NCBI GenBank assembly: GCA_014802345.1
Contig: JAAVCM010000021.1
Location: 1 to 33,618, forward strand
Length of the DNA stretch: 33,618 nt
From: Bacteroides sp.
GTDB lineage: Bacteria; Bacteroidota; Bacteroidia; Bacteroidales; Muribaculaceae
Direction: 5' to 3'
Position numbers and translations under genes: made by a program. Below the pieces are notes generated by a model. It was not told the DNA's origin. It ran no database searches and was given only the letters and a program-made list of their open reading frames with translations. Positions 1 through 6,985 of the stretch are shown here, piece by piece; positions within the stretch are counted from its first letter, which is position 1, and every line of letters starts with the position of its first letter.

Positions 1-528
1 ACTGCTGCAACCGGAAAAAGTGTAGTCGCCGATTTTGGATACGGTATTAGGAATAACGACTTCTGTAACTTCCTTTCCCGCAATATACAAGTGATGTGCA
101 TACTCTAAAGGATTACTATCATATGAAAAGTCAATACCGCATAGCGCCTCTATACTGGCGAACTCCGCAGAAGTCAGCCTATTGCAACCCTCGAAAGCAT
201 ACCCTCCGATTGTGGTGACTGACTCAGGGATAGTCACTGAGGTCAGATTACGATGACTGAAAGCTGCCTCCCCCAAAGCGGTGACTGTATACTCCACATC
301 ACCATCCTTAGCAACCGAGGGGATTATTAGTGTTCCTGAAACAGAATTTCCAGCAAGAGTACCAGAAGGATAAAACGACCCATCTTTCGTCTTACAGGTC
401 TTGGCTTCTTCATCGATGACGGTGTAGGTCAGTGTCTGCCCTTCATACGGGTAGGTAAAGTCGCGGGCAAGTGCCGGAAGTGCAAGCAGCACTCCCAACA
501 GGGTCAATAAAAGTTTTTTTCTTTTCAT
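1..528 (-). CDS. BspA-like leucine-rich repeat (LRR_5) secreted protein, 3' end missing
   Basis: The frame is open from an ATG at 528 down to the window edge, giving 176 codons without a stop, so the C-terminus is missing. Residues 1-21 form a signal peptide: a lysine-rich start, a leucine-rich core and a likely cleavage site after ALA. After about residue 60 the protein shows the repeats of the BspA/LRR_5 family, such as SVTIPESVTTIGGYAFEGCN and VVIPNTVSKIGDYTFSGCS, about 22 residues each with the typical IP..V..IG...F.GC pattern. Family members are surface or secreted proteins in Bacteroidales, often involved in adhesion; the ligand here is unknown. A C-terminal sorting domain cannot be judged. 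The start lies 30 nt behind the stop of the upstream gene on the same strand, so the two are probably co-transcribed from the promoter near 1289-1320. Confidence 0.85.
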   Translation of the reverse strand, partial: MKRKKLLLTLLGVLLALPALARDFTYPYEGQTLTYTVIDEEAKTCKTKDGSFYPSGTLAGNSVSGTLIIPSVAKDGDVEYTVTALGEAAFSHRNLTSVTIPESVTTIGGYAFEGCNRLTSAEFASIEALCGIDFSYDSNPLEYAHHLYIAGKEVTEVVIPNTVSKIGDYTFSGCSS

Positions 529-558
529 TGTGAACAATTTGTTTACTTTAAAATTGGT

Positions 559-1104
559 TTATTTCAGTTTCATTATTTGTCTGTGGTATACGCAAAGGAA
601 ATGCTCGATGTCCATAGCGGTCATCCCCGGCAGGAGCAGCGCAGCGCAATCGCTCAGCGGCAACCGACGGGCTATCTTGGGTATGTAGCCAAGCTCAAAG
701 AGCCGTCGTGCCGATTCAAGGGGTTTCGAATGGATATATACATAGCGTTCCGGGACGACACGCGGATCCTGATTCCACCCGTAGCGAAGGGCGAAATCAT
801 AAATGCAGGTATCGCCGAAATACGGCTGTTTTATTTTCTCTACGGCTGCGTAGAGTTCCTCAAAGTCAGTGAAAGTTTTTTTGTCACGTCCCTCCCAGAG
901 GGCAGCCACCGTATCGACCGTCGGCCGACGGCTCGGGAAGCGGAGATGCCACTGGTGACCGTTGAGAATATAGGGGGAGCCTGAGGGAGCTTCGGCAGGA
1001 TTTACCTCTCCGCATATATAGTCCGTGGTTGTGCGGAGCGACGAGAGGTAGTCCCCGTGTGATTGTCTGTATTGATTAAGGTAATCTTTGATAAGTCCCT
1101 CCAA
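559..1104 (-). CDS. Unrecognised protein, main reading frame of a gene interrupted at a C8 tract
   Basis: This is a 181-codon frame with no ATG before the coding body; the only start-like codon in frame is TTG at 1104. The frame stays open upstream to a stop at 1216-1218, and it would join an ATG at 1235 if the run of eight C (sense strand) at 1195-1202 had nine. The predicted protein is soluble, with no signal peptide or membrane segment. The stretch CIYDFALRYG followed by P.RYVYIH and the later LPLSDCAALLLPGM faintly recall OGG-fold (8-oxoguanine DNA glycosylase-like) hypothetical proteins, but this is only a weak resemblance and no catalytic residue could be assigned. The BspA-like gene follows after 30 nt. 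It may be phase variable, frameshifted, or decayed. The frame itself is convincing; the function is unknown. Confidence 0.65.
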   Translation of the reverse strand: MEGLIKDYLNQYRQSHGDYLSSLRTTTDYICGEVNPAEAPSGSPYILNGHQWHLRFPSRRPTVDTVAALWEGRDKKTFTDFEELYAAVEKIKQPYFGDTCIYDFALRYGWNQDPRVVPERYVYIHSKPLESARRLFELGYIPKIARRLPLSDCAALLLPGMTAMDIEHFLCVYHRQIMKLK

Positions 1105-1169
1105 TGATGGAGGGGAGGACGGACGACAGGGAAACAGCCCTGCGGTCCCGTGGGGCTTGCAGCAGGAAT

Positions 1170-1235
1170 TCAGTCTACCGTCCCCTTTATTCTTGGGGGG
1201 GGAGTAATACGCTGATTATTAGGATATTGAGCCAT
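1170..1235 (-). CDS. Short 21-codon frame: probable N-terminal part of the interrupted gene at 559-1104
   Basis: Reading from ATG at 1235 gives MAQYPNNQRITPPPRIKGTV, one more Asp, then a TGA at 1170-1172. The run CCCCCCCC lies within the Pro codons. Adding one C changes the continuation to TPPPKNKGDGRLNS and leads without a stop into the 559-1104 frame, giving a 225-residue protein; removing one C gives a stop two codons past the tract. The ATG lies about 47 nt below the predicted transcription start of the promoter at 1289-1320, which fits a normal 5' leader. A free-standing peptide is possible but less likely. Confidence 0.5.
   Translation of the reverse strand: MAQYPNNQRITPPPRIKGTVD
1195..1202 (-). 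repeat. Homopolymer C8 tract (G8 on the plus strand), candidate slippage site
   Basis: Eight consecutive G on the plus strand are eight C in the sense strand of the 559-1235 gene. Homopolymers of this kind inside the first codons are classic slipped-strand contingency loci. In its present state the tract puts the ATG at 1235 out of frame with the long downstream frame. The heptamer C CCC CCA, read in the ATG frame, would also permit -1 ribosomal slippage into the long frame. Confidence 0.6.
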
Positions 1236-1288
1236 TATCCGAAAGACAATAGGAAATTTTTTGAAGACAGAATGAGTTGTATCCACTA

Positions 1289-1320
1289 CAAAGATAATCA
1301 AAACCGGCGGAAAATACAAA
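1289..1320 (-). promoter_or_regulatory. Bacteroidetes-type promoter for the 559-1235 gene and the BspA-like gene
   Basis: On the minus strand, TTTG (1320-1317) is followed after exactly 20 nt by TATCTTTG (1296-1289), a full match to the Bacteroidetes -33/-7 pattern TTTG / TAnnTTTG. Transcription should begin near 1282, about 47 nt before the ATG at 1235. Confidence 0.7.
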
Positions 1321-1360
1321 ATAATATGGTATATAATTTTGTAAATACCAATTGTTTAAT

Positions 1361-1390
1361 AAAACAGGGCCGACGTAAACGCCGGCCCTG
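1361..1390 (-). terminator. Rho-independent terminator of the NlpE-like gene
   Basis: CAGGGCCG (1365-1372) pairs perfectly with CGGCCCTG (1383-1390) around a 10-nt loop. Read on the minus strand the hairpin is followed by GTTTTATT, so it ends transcripts from 1447-1947. Confidence 0.75.
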
Positions 1391-1446
1391 AATCAGATAC
1401 GTTTGATTAATCGTATCGGGGGGAATTTCTTATTGTCTATGCCTGA

Positions 1447-1947
1447 TTACTTCACTGCGAGAGTGTAGAGCGCGGGCATCGAGGGAACTTCAAGTTCAGA
1501 GTTAATCAGTGTGAGCGAACCGTCGGCGTTCACCATCAGGTAGACGGGATCGCTTGAAGCATCGCCCAGACCGTCCTTGGCATCGGGGGTGAGGCGGAGA
1601 TACTCGATGGTCGTGCCGTTGACCTGCTTGGATTCCTTGGTGAAATCACCCTCGGAGTAGGAAGTCGACATATCTTTCAGACCCGAAACGGTGGCGGTGT
1701 CAGAATTGATGTAGTTCTGCACCATCACGAAATCGCCTTCGCTGAAATTATGGTCGGCATCATAGTCGAGCTTGAGGGTGCAGAGGATTCCCTGAACATC
1801 GGCGGCGGGGAGGATACCCGAATAAAGCACTTCCTTGTCGTTGCCGCTCTTTGCCTGAGCTGCATCAGATGTAGAAGCCGAGTTGCCGCAGGCGGTGAAT
1901 CCGAGGGCTGCTACGGCTGCAAGCCCGAACATAACTTTCTTTTTCAT
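1447..1947 (-). CDS. NlpE-like lipoprotein lacking the CADC cysteines
   Basis: A 166-residue lipoprotein. Residues 1-20 form a signal peptide ending in the lipobox LGFTAC, with Cys20 as the lipidated residue. The mature part, from about residue 39, begins VLYSGILPAADVQGI and ends with a YTLAV strand, resembling the N-terminal domain of NlpE (copper homeostasis/adhesion-sensing lipoproteins), whose usual signature is G.LPCADC.GI. Here the two cysteines of CADC are replaced (Ala48-Ala49-Asp50-Val51), and only one cysteine, Cys56, remains nearby. If this is an NlpE relative, metal binding or disulfide-based sensing by that motif is unlikely. The family call rests on these motifs only. It has its own downstream terminator and no close partner gene. 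No clear promoter was found upstream. Confidence 0.7.
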   Translation of the reverse strand: MKKKVMFGLAAVAALGFTACGNSASTSDAAQAKSGNDKEVLYSGILPAADVQGILCTLKLDYDADHNFSEGDFVMVQNYINSDTATVSGLKDMSTSYSEGDFTKESKQVNGTTIEYLRLTPDAKDGLGDASSDPVYLMVNADGSLTLINSELEVPSMPALYTLAVK

Positions 1948-2069
1948 AATTCTTAATTGTCTTTGGTGTATGGAATTGTTAGTATCTTTTCAGAATTAAC
2001 ATCCACACTTTCAAAAAAGTTCGGCACTCCTGCGGAAAATAGCGGAGGGAGGCAAATCCTGCCTTTACG

Positions 2070-3146
2070 TCAGAACAGGCCGCCCCACGGATAGCTCCCG
2101 GGCTTCATGGTGACATGGGTGCCGTTAGCGGCCATCATGCGTATCACGCCGGGGGCGAATTCGTCGGTGATGGTGAACGCCTCCCACCCCAGCCGGTGAA
2201 GGATGGCAAAGGCGGTAGCCCCGCCCTCTATGACAAGCTCCTTCGGGCAGTGGATACCGGCAAGTCCGCTGACAAGGTCGGCCATAGCTCCGCGGAGATA
2301 GACGGCGACCTCCTTGCCGGTGCGGTGACGGTCGCGCACGGCGATTATGAGCGCACGGGTGGCGGCATACTCCTCCGCGAGTTCCTGAAGCCAGCCGCCG
2401 ACGGGGGCGACACCGTCGTAGACCGCGGTCGGCATATAGCGGGTAGCCACGCCGCAGCCGATAGGTTTGCTCTGGGTGCTTCCGCAGACAATCAGGCAGT
2501 CGTCAGCCGCGAGAGGGGTGTGCACGCCATCCGCCACACTCCCGTCCGCGGACGGAAACCGGTGCAGGAGGAAGGCTGTGAACAGGTCGGCGGCTCCGGC
2601 AAGGAGGGTATCCTCCCCTGCCCTACCGACCACACGGGCAACATCGGCAGCGGTCACAGCGTCGGCGCAGACCACTCCGCGCTCCTCTCCGTCGGGGAAA
2701 CGCTCACTCAGCACAGAGGAGAAGGCGGGAAATTCGGGGTCGAATGAAAAATCAGTCTCGTGGAGCGGCTTATCACCGATATAGTACACACCGTCGCGTA
2801 TTATACGCCCTTTCGAGGGATTGGCGGGGAGATACAGCGCCCGCCCGTAGCGCGAAGCGCCGAGCACGGCTTCAAGTTCGGCCACGACGTGGCCGCGCAA
2901 CGCCGAGTCTGTCTTCCTGAAAAGGGCATCCACACCCTCCATGCCGCTCAGGGCGGCGGTGACGCGCGCAGTCTCGCCGACAGCCTCAGCCTCGGTCATC
3001 GAGCGGGTATCGGTCGCAACGACCAGCACATCGCACTCCCCGGAAGGCTGCGGGTGCATCGTCAATTTAACACGGAGGCCGAGACGATGGGCTATGCCCG
3101 CCATCTCGGCTGCTCCGGTAATGTCGTCGGCTATGACAGCAACCAT
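2070..3146 (-). CDS. Four-carbon acid sugar kinase family protein (DUF1537, DtnK/OtnK-like)
   Basis: The protein (358 residues) opens with VAVIADDITGAAEMAGIAHR, the N-terminal substrate-domain signature of the four-carbon acid sugar kinase family, with the Asp7-Asp8 pair and T10-G11. The C-terminal nucleotide-binding part shows IEGGATAFAIL and ends KPGSYPWGG, as is typical. Characterised members phosphorylate D-threonate, D- or L-erythronate or 3-oxo-tetronate at O4, in the cytoplasm. It is somewhat shorter than the roughly 420-residue characterised enzymes. The ATG overlaps the TAA of the pdxA-like gene by one base, and AAGGAG lies just before it, indicating translational coupling. In D-threonate breakdown, kinase and PdxA2 act in sequence to give dihydroxyacetone phosphate, so this pairing supports the role. 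The exact substrate cannot be read from sequence. Confidence 0.88.
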   Translation of the reverse strand: MVAVIADDITGAAEMAGIAHRLGLRVKLTMHPQPSGECDVLVVATDTRSMTEAEAVGETARVTAALSGMEGVDALFRKTDSALRGHVVAELEAVLGASRYGRALYLPANPSKGRIIRDGVYYIGDKPLHETDFSFDPEFPAFSSVLSERFPDGEERGVVCADAVTAADVARVVGRAGEDTLLAGAADLFTAFLLHRFPSADGSVADGVHTPLAADDCLIVCGSTQSKPIGCGVATRYMPTAVYDGVAPVGGWLQELAEEYAATRALIIAVRDRHRTGKEVAVYLRGAMADLVSGLAGIHCPKELVIEGGATAFAILHRLGWEAFTITDEFAPGVIRMMAANGTHVTMKPGSYPWGGLF

Positions 3147-4183
3147 TACTCCTTAATGCCTAAACGGTATTTTGCCATACGGGTCGCATAGTCGATGCTG
3201 AGGACCATGGCATCGTCGCTCGCCACTCCCTTTCCGGCTACGTCGAAGGCGGTGCCGTGGTCGACGCTCACACGGATGATGGGGAGCCCGAGGGTGATGT
3301 TAACGCCGTTGGCGCTCTGCATCTTTCCTGTCTCCTTGTCCCAGTTGAAGGCACAGACTTTCAGGGGGATGTGGCCCTGATCGTGGTACATGGCGACGCA
3401 ACCGTCATACTTGCCGCACTTTGCCTTGGCGAAGATGGAGTCCGGGGGGACGGGACCGTCGACGTTGAAGCCGCGTTCTTTCAGCTCTTCGATGGCGGGG
3501 ATTATTTCCTCCGCCTCCTCGAAGCCGAACATTCCGTTTTCGCTGCTGTGGGGGTTGAGTCCGGCTATGCCGATGCGGGGATTCTCTATGCCGAACTGCT
3601 TGCAGGCATCTGCGATAAGCTCGGTCACCTCGATGACACGCTCCTTCTTGACAAGGTCGCACGCCTTGCGGAGGGGGACATGGGTCGAGACGTGGATCAC
3701 ACGGATGTTCTCGTCGGCAAGCATCATCGCATACTTCTTGGTGTTGGTGAAGGTGGCATAAAGCTCCGTATGGCCGTCGTAGTGATGTCCGGCAAGGTTA
3801 AGCGCCTCCTTGTTGAGCGGAGCGGTGACCGTTCCGTCGACCTCATTTGCCATTGCAAGCTCTATCGCCTTCTTGATGCTGACGAAGGCGGCGTTGCCGC
3901 ACTGGGGCTGCACTTCGCCGAAGCGGAAGGTGTCCATGTCGACGCAATGGAGGTCGAAGACATCTATCGTCCCGAACTCGAACTTTGCATCTCTCACCTT
4001 GTCGACGGCGTTGACTTTCAGGTCATAGCCGAGGAGTCTGACGGCCTCGCGGATAACGGCGGCATCACCCGTCACTATCGGGCGGCATTTCTCGTAGGTC
4101 TCCTTACGGCCGAGGGCGCGCACGACGATTTCAGGGCCGATACCGGCGGGATCGCCCATTGTGATAGCTAAAATCGGTTTCAT
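3146..4183 (-). CDS. pdxA2: PdxA family dehydrogenase, probably PdxA2-type 4-phospho-D-threonate dehydrogenase
   Basis: A 345-residue NAD-dependent oxidative decarboxylase of the PdxA family. The start was placed at MKPILAITMGDPAGIGPEI (ATG 4183), not at the upstream in-frame Met at 4219, because family members begin with this glycine-rich motif and the longer start would overlap the previous gene. The three metal-ligand histidines are present: His168 (VSTHVP), His212 (LNPHSSENG) and His267 (MYHDQGH). PdxA proper makes the B6 precursor, whereas PdxA2 acts in sugar-acid catabolism. Direct coupling to the DUF1537 kinase and the position within a catabolic-looking operon favour PdxA2, but a dual role in B6 synthesis cannot be excluded. 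Four nt separate it from the alcohol dehydrogenase gene. Confidence 0.88.
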   Translation of the reverse strand: MKPILAITMGDPAGIGPEIVVRALGRKETYEKCRPIVTGDAAVIREAVRLLGYDLKVNAVDKVRDAKFEFGTIDVFDLHCVDMDTFRFGEVQPQCGNAAFVSIKKAIELAMANEVDGTVTAPLNKEALNLAGHHYDGHTELYATFTNTKKYAMMLADENIRVIHVSTHVPLRKACDLVKKERVIEVTELIADACKQFGIENPRIGIAGLNPHSSENGMFGFEEAEEIIPAIEELKERGFNVDGPVPPDSIFAKAKCGKYDGCVAMYHDQGHIPLKVCAFNWDKETGKMQSANGVNITLGLPIIRVSVDHGTAFDVAGKGVASDDAMVLSIDYATRMAKYRLGIKE

Positions 4184-4187
4184 TGTG

Positions 4188-5333
4188 TCAATAGAGGGAA
4201 TTATAGATGTCCTTTGCATCCTGTTCGGTCACTTCGCGGGGATTGTTTTTCAGCAGTCGCTGGACCTCCATGGCAGCCTTTGCCATGCCGTCGACCGCGC
4301 TCTGGGGGATGTTGAGCTCGGTGAGCTTCTGGGGGATGCCGACTGCCTTTGAAAGCTCGCAGATGAAATCGACACCGTTCTGGGCGGTCTCGTCGTCATC
4401 CTTGCCTTCGGGCGCACCGCAGGCAATGGCGACCTCGGCATACTTCTTGAGGTTGGCGGGACGGTTGAACTTCATCACCGAGGGGAGCAGGATGGCGTTA
4501 GAGAGGCCGTGGGGGATATGGAACTCACCGCCGAGGGGATAGCTGAGGGCATGGACGGCGGCGGTGTTGACCGGACCGAGGACGAGTCCGCCGTAGAGCG
4601 AACCGAGGGCGAGAGCCTCGCGCGCCTCGACATCGTTGCCGTCCTTGACGGCGCGGAGGAGGTTGGCGGCAATCAGCTTTATGCCTTGAAGGGCATAGAT
4701 GTCGGCGGCGGGATGTGCGAATTTATTGGTGTAGGCCTCGATGCAGTGGGTGAGCGCATCCATTCCGGTGTCGGCGGTGACCTTGGCGGGAACGGTCATG
4801 GTCAGTTTGGGGTCGACGTAGGCTGCATCGGCGAGAAGATAGGGGCTGACGATACCTTTCTTGAGCTTGTCGCGCTCGTCGAGAAGGATGGCGTTGGGCG
4901 ACACCTCGCTGCCGGTTCCGGCAGTGGTCGGCAGACAGGCAAGCCAGAGACCCTTTTTCTTGATGAATCCCGTGCCGAAGCAGTCGGCGGCATCCTGATC
5001 GCTGTCAATGAAGGCGGCGACGAGCTTGGCGACGTCGAGGACAGAACCTCCGCCGATACCGGCTACGCTGTCGGCACCGAATTCACGCGCCGTCGCAAGG
5101 ATGGCGTTGAAATCGCCGAGTGTCGGCTCAGCCACGATATTCTGGAACACCTCGATGCTGACTCCGGCTTCCCTGAGCTGCGCCAGAGCCGGCTCGATAA
5201 GGGGGACGATGGGGGGAGCTGTCAGGACGAACAGGCGTTTATGTCCGAGTTTGAGGTAGTCATCGACAAATGTCTGGATGCAGCCCGAACCGAATACAAT
5301 TTTCTGAGGCTGCAGAAGTGTGATTGGTTTCAT
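4188..5333 (-). CDS. Iron-containing (group III) alcohol dehydrogenase
   Basis: A 381-residue cytoplasmic NAD(P)-dependent oxidoreductase. The N-terminal dinucleotide domain carries GIGGGSVLDVAK (residues 92-103) and the family motif PTTAGTGSE (135-143). The C-terminal helical domain has the four iron ligands with the FucO spacing: Asp192, His196 (MDALTHCIEAY), His261 (HALSYPLGG) and His275 (HIPHGLSNA). Members reduce or oxidise small aldehydes and alcohols such as lactaldehyde, propanediol, glycolaldehyde, butanol or 4-hydroxybutyrate. The substrate is not determined by these motifs. In this operon it could remove a short aldehyde released by the DapA-type aldolase; that is inference. It lies 59 nt after the symporter gene and 4 nt before the pdxA2-like gene. 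Confidence 0.92.
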   Translation of the reverse strand: MKPITLLQPQKIVFGSGCIQTFVDDYLKLGHKRLFVLTAPPIVPLIEPALAQLREAGVSIEVFQNIVAEPTLGDFNAILATAREFGADSVAGIGGGSVLDVAKLVAAFIDSDQDAADCFGTGFIKKKGLWLACLPTTAGTGSEVSPNAILLDERDKLKKGIVSPYLLADAAYVDPKLTMTVPAKVTADTGMDALTHCIEAYTNKFAHPAADIYALQGIKLIAANLLRAVKDGNDVEAREALALGSLYGGLVLGPVNTAAVHALSYPLGGEFHIPHGLSNAILLPSVMKFNRPANLKKYAEVAIACGAPEGKDDDETAQNGVDFICELSKAVGIPQKLTELNIPQSAVDGMAKAAMEVQRLLKNNPREVTEQDAKDIYNSLY

Positions 5334-5392
5334 TATATCTTCTTAAAGTTGATACGTCCGTTGTGTGAATTATGTTGATTTTCACGGTGTCG

Positions 5393-6985
5393 TCAGGCGG
5401 GTTCCACGTCAAGCTCCTGAGCGGTCTTCTTCTTTCTGTCTTCCAGATAGCCGTGGATGGTGAGTTCCTTGGCGGCAAGAGGAGCGGCAAAGAGATAGCT
5501 GGCGGCATAGCCGACCACAAGCACGATGATGTGGCTGTAAACTCCGAGCATATATTTGTGGTGGGTGAAGTTCCATTCCCCGAGGTCGAGAAGGGTCTCC
5601 TTGACACCGGTGCCGTGGATGTCGACATTGGTGGAGGTCAGGACGGCGTAGGCGGTGAAGAGGACGGCGGCGGCGATGCCGACATAGAGGCCCTTGGCGT
5701 TGGCGCGGCGGCTCAACAGGCCAAGAAGGAAGATGCCGACGATACCGGCGGAGAAGATGGCATAGAGCGAGAAGAGTGCGCCAAGCACTCCTTCACCACC
5801 CCACGAGATGTAGAGGATGGCTACACCGACGGCACCCACGCCCGAGAAGACCACCATCCAGCGGCCGAAGGTGAGCTGCTGCTTGTCGGTGGCGTTTTTC
5901 TTGAAGCGCACGAAGTAGTCCTGCACGGCAATTGCCGAGAGGCAGTTGAGGTCGGTGTCGAGGCTCGAGATGGCGGCGGCGGCGAGGGCGGCGATGATGA
6001 GTCCGCGTATGCCGACGGGCAGCTCATGGCTGATGAAGTAAGGGAACACCTCGTCGGCTTTCAGGCCGTCGGGGAGCGCGGGAGCTGCCGACGAATGGTA
6101 GTAGGCGAACAGGCAGGTGCCGATGAACATGAACATTGCCCAGATAGGCACGCTCATAAGCACGCCGATGTAGGCGGCTTTCTTAGCGTCGGTGTCGTTC
6201 TTGGCTGTCAGGTAACGCTGCACGATTGTCTGGTCGGTGCCGTATTTCTGAAGCGCGTAGAACACACCGTTAAGCACCATCACGAGGAAGGTCAGTTCGG
6301 TGAGATCCCATGCGTAGGGGCCGACGTCAATCTTGTTGTACTCTCCGGCTATGCGCATGACCTCGCCGGGGCCTCCTTCGGGAAGGAAGAGCAGAAGTGC
6401 CACGCAGATAAGACCGCCGCCGATGAGGAGTCCGCCCTGAGCCACGTCCATCCACACGATGGCCTCCATGCCTCCGAGAAGTGTCAGGAAGATGATGGTC
6501 ACACCGAGGACGATGACGACGGCATAGATGTTGATGTCAAGGAAGGTGGAGAGTGCCATCGAGACGAGGAAGAACACCGTTCCGGCCTTTGAGAAGTGAC
6601 CGAGGGTGAAGGCGAAGGAGCTGTACATACGCGCGAACAGGCCGAAGCGTCGCTCGAAATACTCGTAGGTCGAGAGTCTTACGACCTTGCGGAACAGCGG
6701 GACAATCACACCGATGAGCGCGAGAAGCACCAGCGGGACCATGAGTCCCTGAACGAGGAGAATCCAGTTGTCGGCGTAGGCGGCACCCGGATATGCGAGG
6801 AAGGTCACGCTGGAGATGAGCGTGGCGAAGATGGACATACCGACCGCCCATGCGGGAATCTTGCCTCCGGCGGCAAAATAGGTGCTCGTGTCCTTCTGAC
6901 GGCGTGCGAAGTAGACGCCGACACCGATTGCAGCAGCAATCGAGCAAAAGACTATCAGATAGTCAATCCAGTGAATGTCGTTCAT
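5393..6985 (-). CDS. Sodium:solute symporter (SSS family)
   Basis: An inner-membrane transporter of 530 residues with about 13 predicted membrane segments. The first (YLIVFCSIAAAIGVGVYFA) follows an MNDIHWID start, giving the usual out-facing N-terminus. The core shows ALAAAAISSLDTDLNCLSAI, which matches the A..SS.D...N sodium-site helix of the SSS family. The start was set at ATG 6985 because it overlaps the aldolase stop in ATGA (4 nt) and leads directly into the first helix; an upstream in-frame Met at 7048 would lie deep in the aldolase gene. Linkage to sugar-acid enzymes suggests uptake of an organic anion or sugar acid with sodium. A long plus-strand open frame opposite this gene is a composition shadow. 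Confidence 0.92.
   Translation of the reverse strand: MNDIHWIDYLIVFCSIAAAIGVGVYFARRQKDTSTYFAAGGKIPAWAVGMSIFATLISSVTFLAYPGAAYADNWILLVQGLMVPLVLLALIGVIVPLFRKVVRLSTYEYFERRFGLFARMYSSFAFTLGHFSKAGTVFFLVSMALSTFLDINIYAVVIVLGVTIIFLTLLGGMEAIVWMDVAQGGLLIGGGLICVALLLFLPEGGPGEVMRIAGEYNKIDVGPYAWDLTELTFLVMVLNGVFYALQKYGTDQTIVQRYLTAKNDTDAKKAAYIGVLMSVPIWAMFMFIGTCLFAYYHSSAAPALPDGLKADEVFPYFISHELPVGIRGLIIAALAAAAISSLDTDLNCLSAIAVQDYFVRFKKNATDKQQLTFGRWMVVFSGVGAVGVAILYISWGGEGVLGALFSLYAIFSAGIVGIFLLGLLSRRANAKGLYVGIAAAVLFTAYAVLTSTNVDIHGTGVKETLLDLGEWNFTHHKYMLGVYSHIIVLVVGYAASYLFAAPLAAKELTIHGYLEDRKKKTAQELDVEPA

Noticed and set aside
1104-1391. 95-codon plus-strand frame covering the C8 tract and terminator
   Set aside because: It crosses a promoter and a terminator for minus-strand genes and resembles no protein.
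3257-4171. 304-codon plus-strand frame opposite the pdxA2-like gene
   Set aside because: Antisense shadow; the minus-strand frame has complete PdxA motifs.
4509-5378. 289-codon plus-strand frame opposite the alcohol dehydrogenase
   Set aside because: Antisense shadow with no recognisable domain; the minus frame has all iron ligands.
5372-6592. 406-codon open frame on the plus strand
   Set aside because: It lies antisense to the SSS symporter, is rich in His, Glu and Gly of low-complexity type, and is explained by the GC-biased codon use of the real gene.
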